Notes under the pieces: model-generated
What the model was told of the DNA's origin: nothing
Databases searched by the model: none
Seen by the model: only the letters and a program-made list of their open reading frames with translations
Assembly: GCA_035299065.1 (NCBI GenBank)
Contig: DATGXI010000115.1
Location: forward strand, 1 to 12,575
DNA length: 12,575 nt
Direction of reading: 5' to 3'
Source of the DNA: DASPJQ01 sp035299065
GTDB lineage: Bacteria > Bacteroidota > Bacteroidia > Flavobacteriales_D > UBA2798
Program-made: the position numbers and the translations under genes
In this document: piece after piece, positions 1-6,536 of the stretch
Layout of the letters: each line of letters opens with the position of its first letter
Position numbering within the stretch: position 1 is the stretch's first letter

Positions 1-2000
1 GCTGAAAAACTACTCAACACCACCCTTTCTGACCTGGCTGCAAATGGGAATAATGGTACAAACAGCACAACAAATGACAATAACGGTACCAATAGCAACA
101 ATGGTAGTACAAACGGCACACAGTTAACCGAAAAGGAAAAAGAAACATTAAATGAAGTAAGTCCTGATTACGCCAAAAAAATGGAAGAGATCAGGAATTC
201 CGGTAATTCTGAAATACGCAAGACCCAGGCTGAAAACGAACTGAATAAAGATGCCGTAAATAAAATTGAATCGGAAATAAATAAATTACAGTCAGACCCC
301 AACACCGAGCAATTGAGCGAAGAAGAAAAACGCAAGCGTAAACTTCGCATTGAGGAGTTGAACCGCTTACTGGATGCCAAAAAAGCTGAACTGGGCATAA
401 CCGAAGAGAAGCTTAAACAAGCCAATGTAATTGCGAACGACAACCAGTCCAATAAAAATGACTATAGCAAAACCCTTGTTGTAAATGACAAAGCTGCCCT
501 TGCTGAAAAAGCTAAAATTGACAAAGCGCTAACCGAAATAGCAGCTGAAAAAACCAAATTGAATGAAGTGCGCATTAAAATGGCGGAAAGCAATGACCAG
601 AAAGAGCAGGAAAAACTGGACAAAGAAGCTAAGGCCATTGAAAGCAAAATTGTGTCAAAAGAAATAGGCATTGCGCCTTCCATTGAAAAAATAAATGATC
701 TGGAGTACAATTCACACAAGGCCGCTATTGCACAAAAGCAATTGAGTGCAACTGAAAAAGGATTAAAACTGAACGAAACATCAGAAAACAAAATAAGAAC
801 ATTGCTGGCTGAAGCTGAAATCCTGCAAAAGGATGCCAATGCCTTGCGTGAACAAGCTGCTAAAGAAAAAGATGCCGCTAAGAAAAATGCGTTGTTTAAA
901 CAAGCTCACCAAAAAGAGACTGATGCCATTCGCAAGCTGATGGAAGCAGAAAAAGTGTTGAACGATGCTAAGCTTGATGCTGAAACAAACGCTATTGCCA
1001 ATAACTCCAGTACCGATAACAATGGCGTGAATGGAAACAACGGTAATAATGGCAGTGATAAAGTAAAAAACGAAGCTGTTGTTAAGTCGGTTGACAACTC
1101 CTATGAACAGGATATAAAAGACATTGAGGCAACAAACGAATCGGCCTTAAATAAAACGCTCAAGAAAGAGCAGCGCAATGAGCAACTGATTGAAAAAATT
1201 AAAGAAGAAAAATTGGCGCTTGAGAAAAATTATTCAAACGAAACCCCTGAAGAAAAAGAACGCAGGCGTTTACGTTTAGAGGAGCTTAACCGCATTTTGG
1301 ATGCCAAACAAAAAGAGCTGGACGCTCAAAAAGCCTTGCTTGCATCAAACGGAATTAGTGCCGGGAACAATGACAAAACATCATACACCGACCCCTACCC
1401 CGTTAAAAATGCTTCATCAAAATCATTGCTGGTTGAAGCACAAAAACGCATTGATGAGTTAAAACGCGAGGAAGCCAAATTAAGCAACCTGGAAATTAAC
1501 AAAGCTGAAGCAACCACTGAAGCCGACAAGAAAAAATTTGATTCGCAAATAAAAGCACAGCAAAAACTGGTTACCGACAAAGAACTTTCAGTTGCAAAAG
1601 TTTATGCTGATATCAATAAAAACGAGGCCAAAGATAACCGCGCTGAACTGGACAAGCTCATGCAACGCGTTATTGACAACAAAAACATCAACAAAAACGA
1701 TGATAAACTTGTTGCGGCCGATAAGTACGTACTCAATGCCAGTTTAAAATTCAGCGAGGCCAATAACCTTCGCACCAAAGCTGAAAAAGAAAATGACAAA
1801 GAGAAGAAAAACGAACTGTTGAAGAAAGCATTTGCTCTTGAAAAAGACGGTTTAAAAGACCAGCAGGAGGCCATTGCCATGTATGAAACCATACTGGGCA
1901 ATGTTGACCTTAACCTTGCCAGCAACAATGGAATTAACGGCAACAATGGCACCAACACAAATAACGGAACCAGCAACAACGGCTCAAACAGCAATGACCA
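1..2000 (+). repeat. Tandem coiled-coil modules with Asn/Gly linkers, period about 930-945 bp
   Basis: Within the giant gene, the helical stretch near 319-384 (core LRIEELNRLLDAK) recurs near 1249-1314 (core LRLEELNRILDAK). The module ends also line up: AEKLLN at base 1, AEKVLN near 946 and YETILG at 1882, each followed by an Asn/Gly/Thr linker. At least two complete modules and the tail of a third are therefore present, each about 310-315 residues. A sub-motif of the form LRxxAxKExDxxKKxxL appears near 844, 1768 and 2470, with a weaker form near 2113. Similarity is clear in protein but strongly eroded in DNA, so the duplications are old. Alignment was by eye. Confidence 0.75.
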
Positions 2001-4959
2001 GGTTGAAAAAAGCCTGGTTCCTGAAAAAATGGAAGACCGCGCTTCATACCGCGAACAGAAAAAATTTGAAAAACTGGATGCCGAAGCAAATTTCCTTGCT
2101 CAACGCGCCAATACTGTAAGAGATTCTGCAAATACCGTTAAAAAGAAAAACAGGCCCGGTGTAATTGCCATGGCTGACGAATTGCAAAAACAAAGCGATG
2201 CCAGGCGCACCGAAGCAAATCTTGCCAAAAACAATTACGAAACATTAAAACAACAGGAAGAAGACCAATTAGCCATTGAACAAAAACGCAGGGATGAAAA
2301 AGCCGCGGCCAAAGAGCTGGAACCCGAAGTGGCAAAAATGAACGAGTATGCAAGGTATTACCAATTGCAAAAAGATGCCAATGATACACGCGCCAAATTA
2401 ACGGAAAACGAACGGAACGAAAAAGCATTGAGGGATAAAGCTGAAGCCAATAAAAATGAAGCCATGAATTTGCGCATGGACGCCAATAAAGAAACCGATG
2501 CGGCCAAAAAAACAGAACTCACCCAGCGGGGCGACATGCTTGAAATGGCTGGAGTTAAATTAACCCGCACAGCCGATTCGCTGGCAACCGTCAATAATAA
2601 CTTGCGCAATACGGTTGATCAAAAACAAACCCTTGCTGACAATTACCTAAATGGAATTGATCCGGACAAGTCGGCAAAAATTGCCAAAGTGGTTGGAACC
2701 AATAAAACCAATTTAATTACCCCTGAAGTTACCTATGCAGAAATCACAAAAGTGGATGATCCGGTAAAATTTGCCAAGGACTTTAAAGCGCCTGAAAACC
2801 TGACCAACGATATTTTTGTGAAATCAAATGCTGCAGGTTATAACAAGGATAATCCAATACCGGTAAATCCTGAAGGTCCTAAAGGCGATTATTTCATGGT
2901 TCAGGTTGGTGCTTTCCGCAACCCTATTCCGCAGGATTTATTCAAGGAATTTGTGCCTATTCGTGGCGAAACCACTAACAACGGACTAACGCGCTACACT
3001 GTTGGTTATTTCACCACGTTTGATGCCGCCAATAATGCAAAAAAGGAAATTCGGGCAATGGGTTATAAAGACGCGTTTGTAGTTGGATTTAAAGAAGGTA
3101 AACGTGCAAATGCAGGTGATCTTATTGCCAATAACGGAAACAACAATCCGAACAATAACGGCAATAATAATCCAAATAATAACGGAAACAATAACCCGAA
3201 CAATAACGGCAATAACAATCCAAATAATAACGGAAACAATAACCCGAACAACAACGGCAATAACAATCCAAACAACAACGGAAATAACAACCCGAATAAT
3301 AACGGTAACGGCAACAACAACCCTACTGTTGCCAACATTGACATAAATGCCGCTGGTAACGATTTCAATAATTTTAAACCTGATAACAGCAAGGCTAACT
3401 ATTACACCAATGCCGGTAATGTTGCCAAGGCCAACCAGGTTGAACTCATTAAAGGCTTATTCTACACCGTGCAGGTTGGTGTTTACAGCAAACCGGTAAG
3501 CCTTGATAAAATTTACGGAATTCAACCATTGAACAGCGAGCTGACCAAAACAAATAAAATTCGTTATACCACAGGAATATACACCAGGAAGGACCCTGCC
3601 AATTCCCGCAAAGATGAGGCGCGTAATGCAGGTATAAAAGATGCATTTGTAACGGCTTACTTTAACGGCAAAAAAATCACCATTGCCGAGGCCGATGCTC
3701 TTGTAGCTAAATACGGTGAAACAATTTATGCCGATCCAAAAAACCTGACCAACAACAATGCAAATGTTGTGGTAAACAACAATCCTCCCGACAATGGAAA
3801 TCCACCAGCGAACGCTGACGACAAAGGTTTTTACACCGTAATTCTGGGTGAATACGCGGGCGAAGTTCCCAATAAGGATGCCGAAATTTTCCTTACAGGA
3901 AATGACGGTTACAAAATCCAGAAAACATACCTGAACAACAAGAATGTTTATTTTGTGGAGACTGAAAAAGGTAAGAATGACGCTGCTAAAATTCAAAACA
4001 CATTTAAGAACAAGGGGCTTACAAAAACCAGCACCACTACTGACAAGCTTGAAATCAAATCGGCTCCGGTTGTAGATAATCCACCTGTAAATAATCCACC
4101 AGTCAACAATGATGATAGTGGGTTTTATACCGTAATTCTTGGCGAGTATACAGGTGAAGTACCAAACAAGGATGCTGAAATTTTCTTAACCGGTAACGAA
4201 GGAAACAAAATACAGAAAACGTATTTAAACAATAAGAACATTTATTTTATTGAAACCGAAAAAGGTAAAAACGGTGCCAGTCAGTTAGAAACCACCTTTA
4301 AAGGAAAAGGCCTGACCAAAACACGTATTACAACCGACAAGCTTGACGTTAAGTCGGCACCGGTTGTAAATACACCACCGGTAAACAACCCGCCAGCAGC
4401 CAATTTTCATACGGTGGTTTTGGGCGAATACACAGGAGAAGTTCCCAATAAGGATGCTGAAATTTATTTAAACAACAACAACAAATACAAAATTTTAAAA
4501 ACAAACCAGAACGGTAAGAGTATTTATTTTATTGAAACTGAAAAAGGAAAAGCCGATGCGGATAAAACCAAAGATTATTTTAAAAACGCAGGTTTAGTCA
4601 ATGCAAAAGTGGTAACCACAAAATATACGGTACAGGGTGATAACAATGCTGCTGGCACCGTTGTACAGCCAAAACAATTAAATACATTGCGCTTCCAGGT
4701 TTACCTGGGCGAGTACCTGGACGAAGTTCCTGAAGACGATGCCATGATTTACATCAACAATGTTGACAAAGGCGTAAAACGCAAGAAAAACGATGAGGGC
4801 TACACCATTTATTATACCTGCGATTGTCCTGATTATGAAAAAGCACTTGAACTAAAAGCACACTTTGTGCACGAAGGAATTACTTCAATTCGCATAGTGC
4901 CGTTTATGAATGATAAAGAGATTAGTGTTGGGGAAGCGTTTAAGTTGATATACGAGTAA
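1..4959 (+). CDS. Giant modular coiled-coil / SPOR-like repeat protein (5' end outside window)
   Basis: The frame is open from base 1 to the TAA at 4957-4959, giving 1652 visible residues; the true start lies upstream, so the ATG at 181 is internal. In order: a Lys/Glu/Ala/Asn-rich alpha-helical region (about 120-2640) made of tandem modules separated by Asn/Gly/Thr linkers (40-120, 1000-1060, 1920-2000); a SPOR-like domain (2884-3114, starting YFMVQVGAF and ending near GYKDAFVVGF); an (NNNPNNNG)n linker (3136-3303); a second SPOR-like domain (3454-3680, FYTVQVGVY to DAFVTAYFNGK); then four copies of a roughly 80-residue module (3826-4956) joined by Pro/Asn/Val linkers. I found no Trp, and the only Cys pair is a CxC at 4819-4827. 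SPOR domains in general bind denuded peptidoglycan glycans, so a periplasmic or envelope location is inferred. The signal peptide and N-terminal domains are not visible. The family is recognised as a Bacteroidota-type SPOR-like repeat protein; its function is unknown. Confidence 0.9.
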   Translation, partial: AEKLLNTTLSDLAANGNNGTNSTTNDNNGTNSNNGSTNGTQLTEKEKETLNEVSPDYAKKMEEIRNSGNSEIRKTQAENELNKDAVNKIESEINKLQSDPNTEQLSEEEKRKRKLRIEELNRLLDAKKAELGITEEKLKQANVIANDNQSNKNDYSKTLVVNDKAALAEKAKIDKALTEIAAEKTKLNEVRIKMAESNDQKEQEKLDKEAKAIESKIVSKEIGIAPSIEKINDLEYNSHKAAIAQKQLSATEKGLKLNETSENKIRTLLAEAEILQKDANALREQAAKEKDAAKKNALFKQAHQKETDAIRKLMEAEKVLNDAKLDAETNAIANNSSTDNNGVNGNNGNNGSDKVKNEAVVKSVDNSYEQDIKDIEATNESALNKTLKKEQRNEQLIEKIKEEKLALEKNYSNETPEEKERRRLRLEELNRILDAKQKELDAQKALLASNGISAGNNDKTSYTDPYPVKNASSKSLLVEAQKRIDELKREEAKLSNLEINKAEATTEADKKKFDSQIKAQQKLVTDKELSVAKVYADINKNEAKDNRAELDKLMQRVIDNKNINKNDDKLVAADKYVLNASLKFSEANNLRTKAEKENDKEKKNELLKKAFALEKDGLKDQQEAIAMYETILGNVDLNLASNNGINGNNGTNTNNGTSNNGSNSNDQVEKSLVPEKMEDRASYREQKKFEKLDAEANFLAQRANTVRDSANTVKKKNRPGVIAMADELQKQSDARRTEANLAKNNYETLKQQEEDQLAIEQKRRDEKAAAKELEPEVAKMNEYARYYQLQKDANDTRAKLTENERNEKALRDKAEANKNEAMNLRMDANKETDAAKKTELTQRGDMLEMAGVKLTRTADSLATVNNNLRNTVDQKQTLADNYLNGIDPDKSAKIAKVVGTNKTNLITPEVTYAEITKVDDPVKFAKDFKAPENLTNDIFVKSNAAGYNKDNPIPVNPEGPKGDYFMVQVGAFRNPIPQDLFKEFVPIRGETTNNGLTRYTVGYFTTFDAANNAKKEIRAMGYKDAFVVGFKEGKRANAGDLIANNGNNNPNNNGNNNPNNNGNNNPNNNGNNNPNNNGNNNPNNNGNNNPNNNGNNNPNNNGNGNNNPTVANIDINAAGNDFNNFKPDNSKANYYTNAGNVAKANQVELIKGLFYTVQVGVYSKPVSLDKIYGIQPLNSELTKTNKIRYTTGIYTRKDPANSRKDEARNAGIKDAFVTAYFNGKKITIAEADALVAKYGETIYADPKNLTNNNANVVVNNNPPDNGNPPANADDKGFYTVILGEYAGEVPNKDAEIFLTGNDGYKIQKTYLNNKNVYFVETEKGKNDAAKIQNTFKNKGLTKTSTTTDKLEIKSAPVVDNPPVNNPPVNNDDSGFYTVILGEYTGEVPNKDAEIFLTGNEGNKIQKTYLNNKNIYFIETEKGKNGASQLETTFKGKGLTKTRITTDKLDVKSAPVVNTPPVNNPPAANFHTVVLGEYTGEVPNKDAEIYLNNNNKYKILKTNQNGKSIYFIETEKGKADADKTKDYFKNAGLVNAKVVTTKYTVQGDNNAAGTVVQPKQLNTLRFQVYLGEYLDEVPEDDAMIYINNVDKGVKRKKNDEGYTIYYTCDCPDYEKALELKAHFVHEGITSIRIVPFMNDKEISVGEAFKLIYE
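3136..3303 (+). repeat. 24-bp in-frame tandem repeat encoding a GNNNPNNN linker (7 units, 48-bp higher order)
   Basis: Seven consecutive 24-bp units each encode Gly-Asn3-Pro-Asn3 between the two SPOR-like domains, followed by a degenerate eighth unit at 3304-3324. Units alternate strictly by synonymous codons: odd units use GGA for Gly and CCG for Pro, even units use GGC and CCA. The higher-order period is therefore 48 bp, implying expansion by duplicating a two-unit block. The encoded stretch should be a flexible, hydrophilic, disordered spacer. Copy number is probably variable between strains (inference). Confidence 0.95.
3826..4956 (+). repeat. Four tandem copies of a ~80-residue C-terminal module (LGEYxxEVPxxDAxI)
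   Basis: Copies begin at about 3826, 4120, 4405 and 4687. Each starts with a beta-strand ending in LGEY, then EVPNKDAEI(F/Y)L (EVPEDDAMIYI in copy 4), a strand such as YFIETEKGK, and a helix plus strand near its end. Copies 1 and 2 are nearly identical in protein yet use many different synonymous codons. Copy 3 is intermediate. Copy 4 is the most divergent, holds the protein's only cysteines and ends the protein. The beta-alpha-beta layout resembles a degenerate SPOR-like fold (inference from pattern only). Linkers are Pro/Val/Asn-rich. Confidence 0.85.
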
Positions 4960-5013
4960 TGGTCGTTGTCAGTTGTCAGTGGGTGTGAGTACGGTCAGCA
5001 GACTTTTAAAAAA

Positions 5014-5406
5014 TTAATCAGTAAACTCAATAAGTTCAAATGGAATAGCCACCAGTTCTGAATACTGGCTTCCGGCTTCACGAAGGTCTTCATCGTCCTC
5101 GTGAAAAAACCATTTTACCTTCACATCAATGCCGCGCGTTTTAAGCGCTTCAAACCGTTTCATGATTTGTAACAACCATTTTGACGATGATGTACTGAAA
5201 TAATCAAGTTTAATTTCAAGGGTAATAATGGGGGTGCTTGATTTAGCGAATTCGTCCATCCAGGCCAAAATTGGCTCATAAAACTCGGCTGCATTTTCAG
5301 GATTTGAAACACCTGAAATAATAAAGCGCCCTGTTTCACCATTAAAATCAAGCAAGGGTTTATTGTCCGCTTTACTTAACCTGAATATGTTTGGATTAGA
5401 TGACAC
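5014..5406 (-). CDS. SiaC/DUF1987-family regulatory phosphoprotein
   Basis: This 130-residue cytosolic protein matches the SiaC family (DUF1987). Hallmarks: ETGRFIISG (24-32), NPENAAEFYEPILAWM (35-50), LEIKLDYFSTSSSK (63-76), a VKVKWFFHEDDEDLREAG segment (95-112) and the C-terminal IPFELIEF. In Pseudomonas SiaC, a Thr in the equivalent TSS segment is phosphorylated by SiaB and dephosphorylated by SiaA, and unphosphorylated SiaC activates the diguanylate cyclase SiaD; the equivalent here would be Thr72. The frame extends upstream to a TTG at 5449-5451, but I choose the GTG at 5404-5406: a TATTTTTG -7 box at 5432-5439 lies between the two, and the family's conserved region begins just after this GTG. 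No SiaA, SiaB or SiaD gene is adjacent. It converges with the giant gene across 54 bp. Confidence 0.85.
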   Translation of the reverse strand: MSSNPNIFRLSKADNKPLLDFNGETGRFIISGVSNPENAAEFYEPILAWMDEFAKSSTPIITLEIKLDYFSTSSSKWLLQIMKRFEALKTRGIDVKVKWFFHEDDEDLREAGSQYSELVAIPFELIEFTD

Positions 5407-5431
5407 GACTCTTAAATTTTTATTGAATGTA

Positions 5432-5439
5432 CAAAAATA
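5432..5439 (-). promoter_or_regulatory. Bacteroidota -7 box (TATTTTTG) for the SiaC-like gene
   Basis: On the minus strand the bases read TATTTTTG, an exact match to TAnnTTTG. Transcription would start about 4-8 bases downstream (near 5424-5428), leaving a leader of roughly 20 nt before the GTG at 5404-5406. I see no good TTTG at the -33 spacing, so this rests on the -7 box and position alone. Confidence 0.5.
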
Positions 5440-5658
5440 TGAAACACTCAAATTAGGTTTGCATAAAATTTGACTTTACGGTAATTTGTTAAATTGGTCT
5501 GAAGAGCTGGAAATGCCTGCAATTAGAAGAATATCAATGCATTAAGATAAACAACGAGTCAATATACAGGCTTAAACAAGACCATAAGAATTATGTTTAA
5601 CAAACAGGTTTAACAGGTCCCGATTTGAGAAAATGCATGAAATTAATTCGGATTTCAC

Positions 5659-5666
5659 TAAATTTG
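5659..5666 (+). promoter_or_regulatory. Bacteroidota -7 box (TAAATTTG) abutting the clpS start
   Basis: TAAATTTG matches TAnnTTTG exactly and ends only 4 bases before the GTG at 5671 and 7 before the ATG at 5674. The predicted transcription start (about 5670-5674) coincides with the start codon, so the mRNA would be leaderless or nearly so. No convincing -33 TTG was found at the usual spacing. The alternative is that translation starts at the internal ATG at 5725, which would give a leader of about 50 nt. Confidence 0.5.
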
Positions 5667-5673
5667 CAGTGTG

Positions 5674-5961
5674 ATGGATATTCAATTAAAACATAAATGG
5701 CAAACTGAAGAAGAGACCGCTGTAATGACATTGGAAGAAAAACAATTTGCCATTATTCTTTTTAACGATGATGTGAATACGTTTGATCATGTGATTGAAA
5801 CGTTGGTGAAGTATTGCAAGCATGATCCTGTTCAGGCTGAACAGTGCGCACACATTGTTCACTTCAACGGAAAATGTGACGTAATGCACGGTACATTTGA
5901 AAATCTTGAACCTATTTGCACTACCCTGTTGGAAAAAGGATTATCGGCCGAGATACATTAA
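5674..5961 (+). CDS. clpS: ATP-dependent Clp protease adaptor ClpS
   Basis: This 95-residue adaptor delivers N-degron substrates to the ClpA/ClpC unfoldase of the Clp protease in the cytosol. Numbered from the GTG at 5671, the core runs from FAIILFNDDVNTFDHVI (26-42) through CKHDPVQAEQCAHIVHFNGK (49-68) to LLEKGLSAEI (86-95). The Asn-Asp-Asp at 32-34 and His64 are the positions that grip the N-terminal residue of the substrate in E. coli ClpS (N34, D35, D36, H66). By eye, the E. coli gatekeeper Met40 aligns with Phe38 here. The start could be the GTG at 5671 or the ATG at 5674; the ATG is chosen because a -7 box lies directly upstream. An internal ATG at 5725 would shorten the extension by 17 residues but keep the fold. 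The stop overlaps the convergent gene's stop. Confidence 0.95.
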   Translation: MDIQLKHKWQTEEETAVMTLEEKQFAIILFNDDVNTFDHVIETLVKYCKHDPVQAEQCAHIVHFNGKCDVMHGTFENLEPICTTLLEKGLSAEIH

Positions 5962-6536
5962 CCTCCAAAAGCCTGCATATACTTTACCCAAAGGTATTTT
6001 TTGCCATTAAAGGTTTTAAACGCTTTTTTTCCTGCAATTGTCATTAGTGTTTTAGACGTAAACCAATTGGGCGATTCTATTTCTTCTTCAGAACCTATAG
6101 AACTTTCGTCTATCGAATAAGTACGTATTGGCCCCATGTCTTTTTCGGCTGAAGCAATTAATTTGTCGTGCGCAGCGTCTCCCGGCCAGCTTATAAATAC
6201 ATTGAACTCATAAATATCCTGCCCATCCTCCTCACCTTCTTCGGTAAAATGCGGCTGAAAAAGTATTTCAATTCGCTCAATTGTCAGGCCATAAAACTTT
6301 TTTACCGGAAATTTAGCCATGTTAACCATGTAGGTGTTGTAACTAACATACTTACTTTCCTGTGGCGGGAACCACATACCGGATTTATCAACCGGCTTGA
6401 CAAAACCTTTGACATCTTTTAACTGAGTATTGATCTTTAAAGAACCAACACCTGAATCAATTTTTAAATCATATTTATCCTCTTGCGAAAAAGCAAAAAG
6501 AAGACCGGTAAACAGTATACAAAAAACGTATTTCAT
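5958..6536 (-). CDS. Secreted protein of unknown function, coupled to E1 dehydrogenase
   Basis: This 192-residue protein is not recognised. It opens with a short signal peptide (Lys2, hydrophobic segment 4-16, likely cleavage around AFS-Q at 17-18). No lipobox Cys is placed for lipoprotein processing; Cys6 is inside the hydrophobic core. The mature part alternates beta-like stretches (WFPPQESKYVSYNTYMV, 55-71; RIEILFQPHF, 88-97; IYEFNVFISWPG, 108-119) with an acidic loop (98-107), suggesting a small beta-rich periplasmic or surface protein. The ATG shares one base with the E1 stop (TGATG on the minus strand), so it is very probably co-transcribed and translationally coupled with E1. At the 3' end its stop overlaps that of clpS by four bases. 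Whether it has any link to 2-oxoacid metabolism is unknown. Confidence 0.8.
   Translation of the reverse strand: MKYVFCILFTGLLFAFSQEDKYDLKIDSGVGSLKINTQLKDVKGFVKPVDKSGMWFPPQESKYVSYNTYMVNMAKFPVKKFYGLTIERIEILFQPHFTEEGEEDGQDIYEFNVFISWPGDAAHDKLIASAEKDMGPIRTYSIDESSIGSEEEIESPNWFTSKTLMTIAGKKAFKTFNGKKYLWVKYMQAFGG

Noticed and set aside
181..183. ATG at 181 as the start of the giant protein
   Set aside because: The frame is open to base 1 and the upstream part encodes the same Asn/Gly linker and module end seen later in the protein, so the gene starts before the window.
3063..3392. Long minus-strand frame across the Asn-rich repeat (Leu/Pro/Phe-rich repeat peptide)
   Set aside because: It is the antisense reading of the NNNPNNNG minisatellite in the giant gene, with no independent evidence for coding.
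4961..5000. Short direct repeat GTTGTCAGTTGTCAGTGG between the giant gene and the SiaC-like gene
   Set aside because: Only two to three degenerate 7-bp units; such TGTCAGT filler is common in intergenic DNA. No stable hairpin or convincing terminator was seen in this 54-bp gap.
5595..5616. Direct repeat GTTTAACA with 13-bp spacing in the SiaC-clpS divergent gap
   Set aside because: Two 8-bp copies in AT-rich DNA are weak evidence for an operator. The rest of this gap shows only the two -7 boxes.
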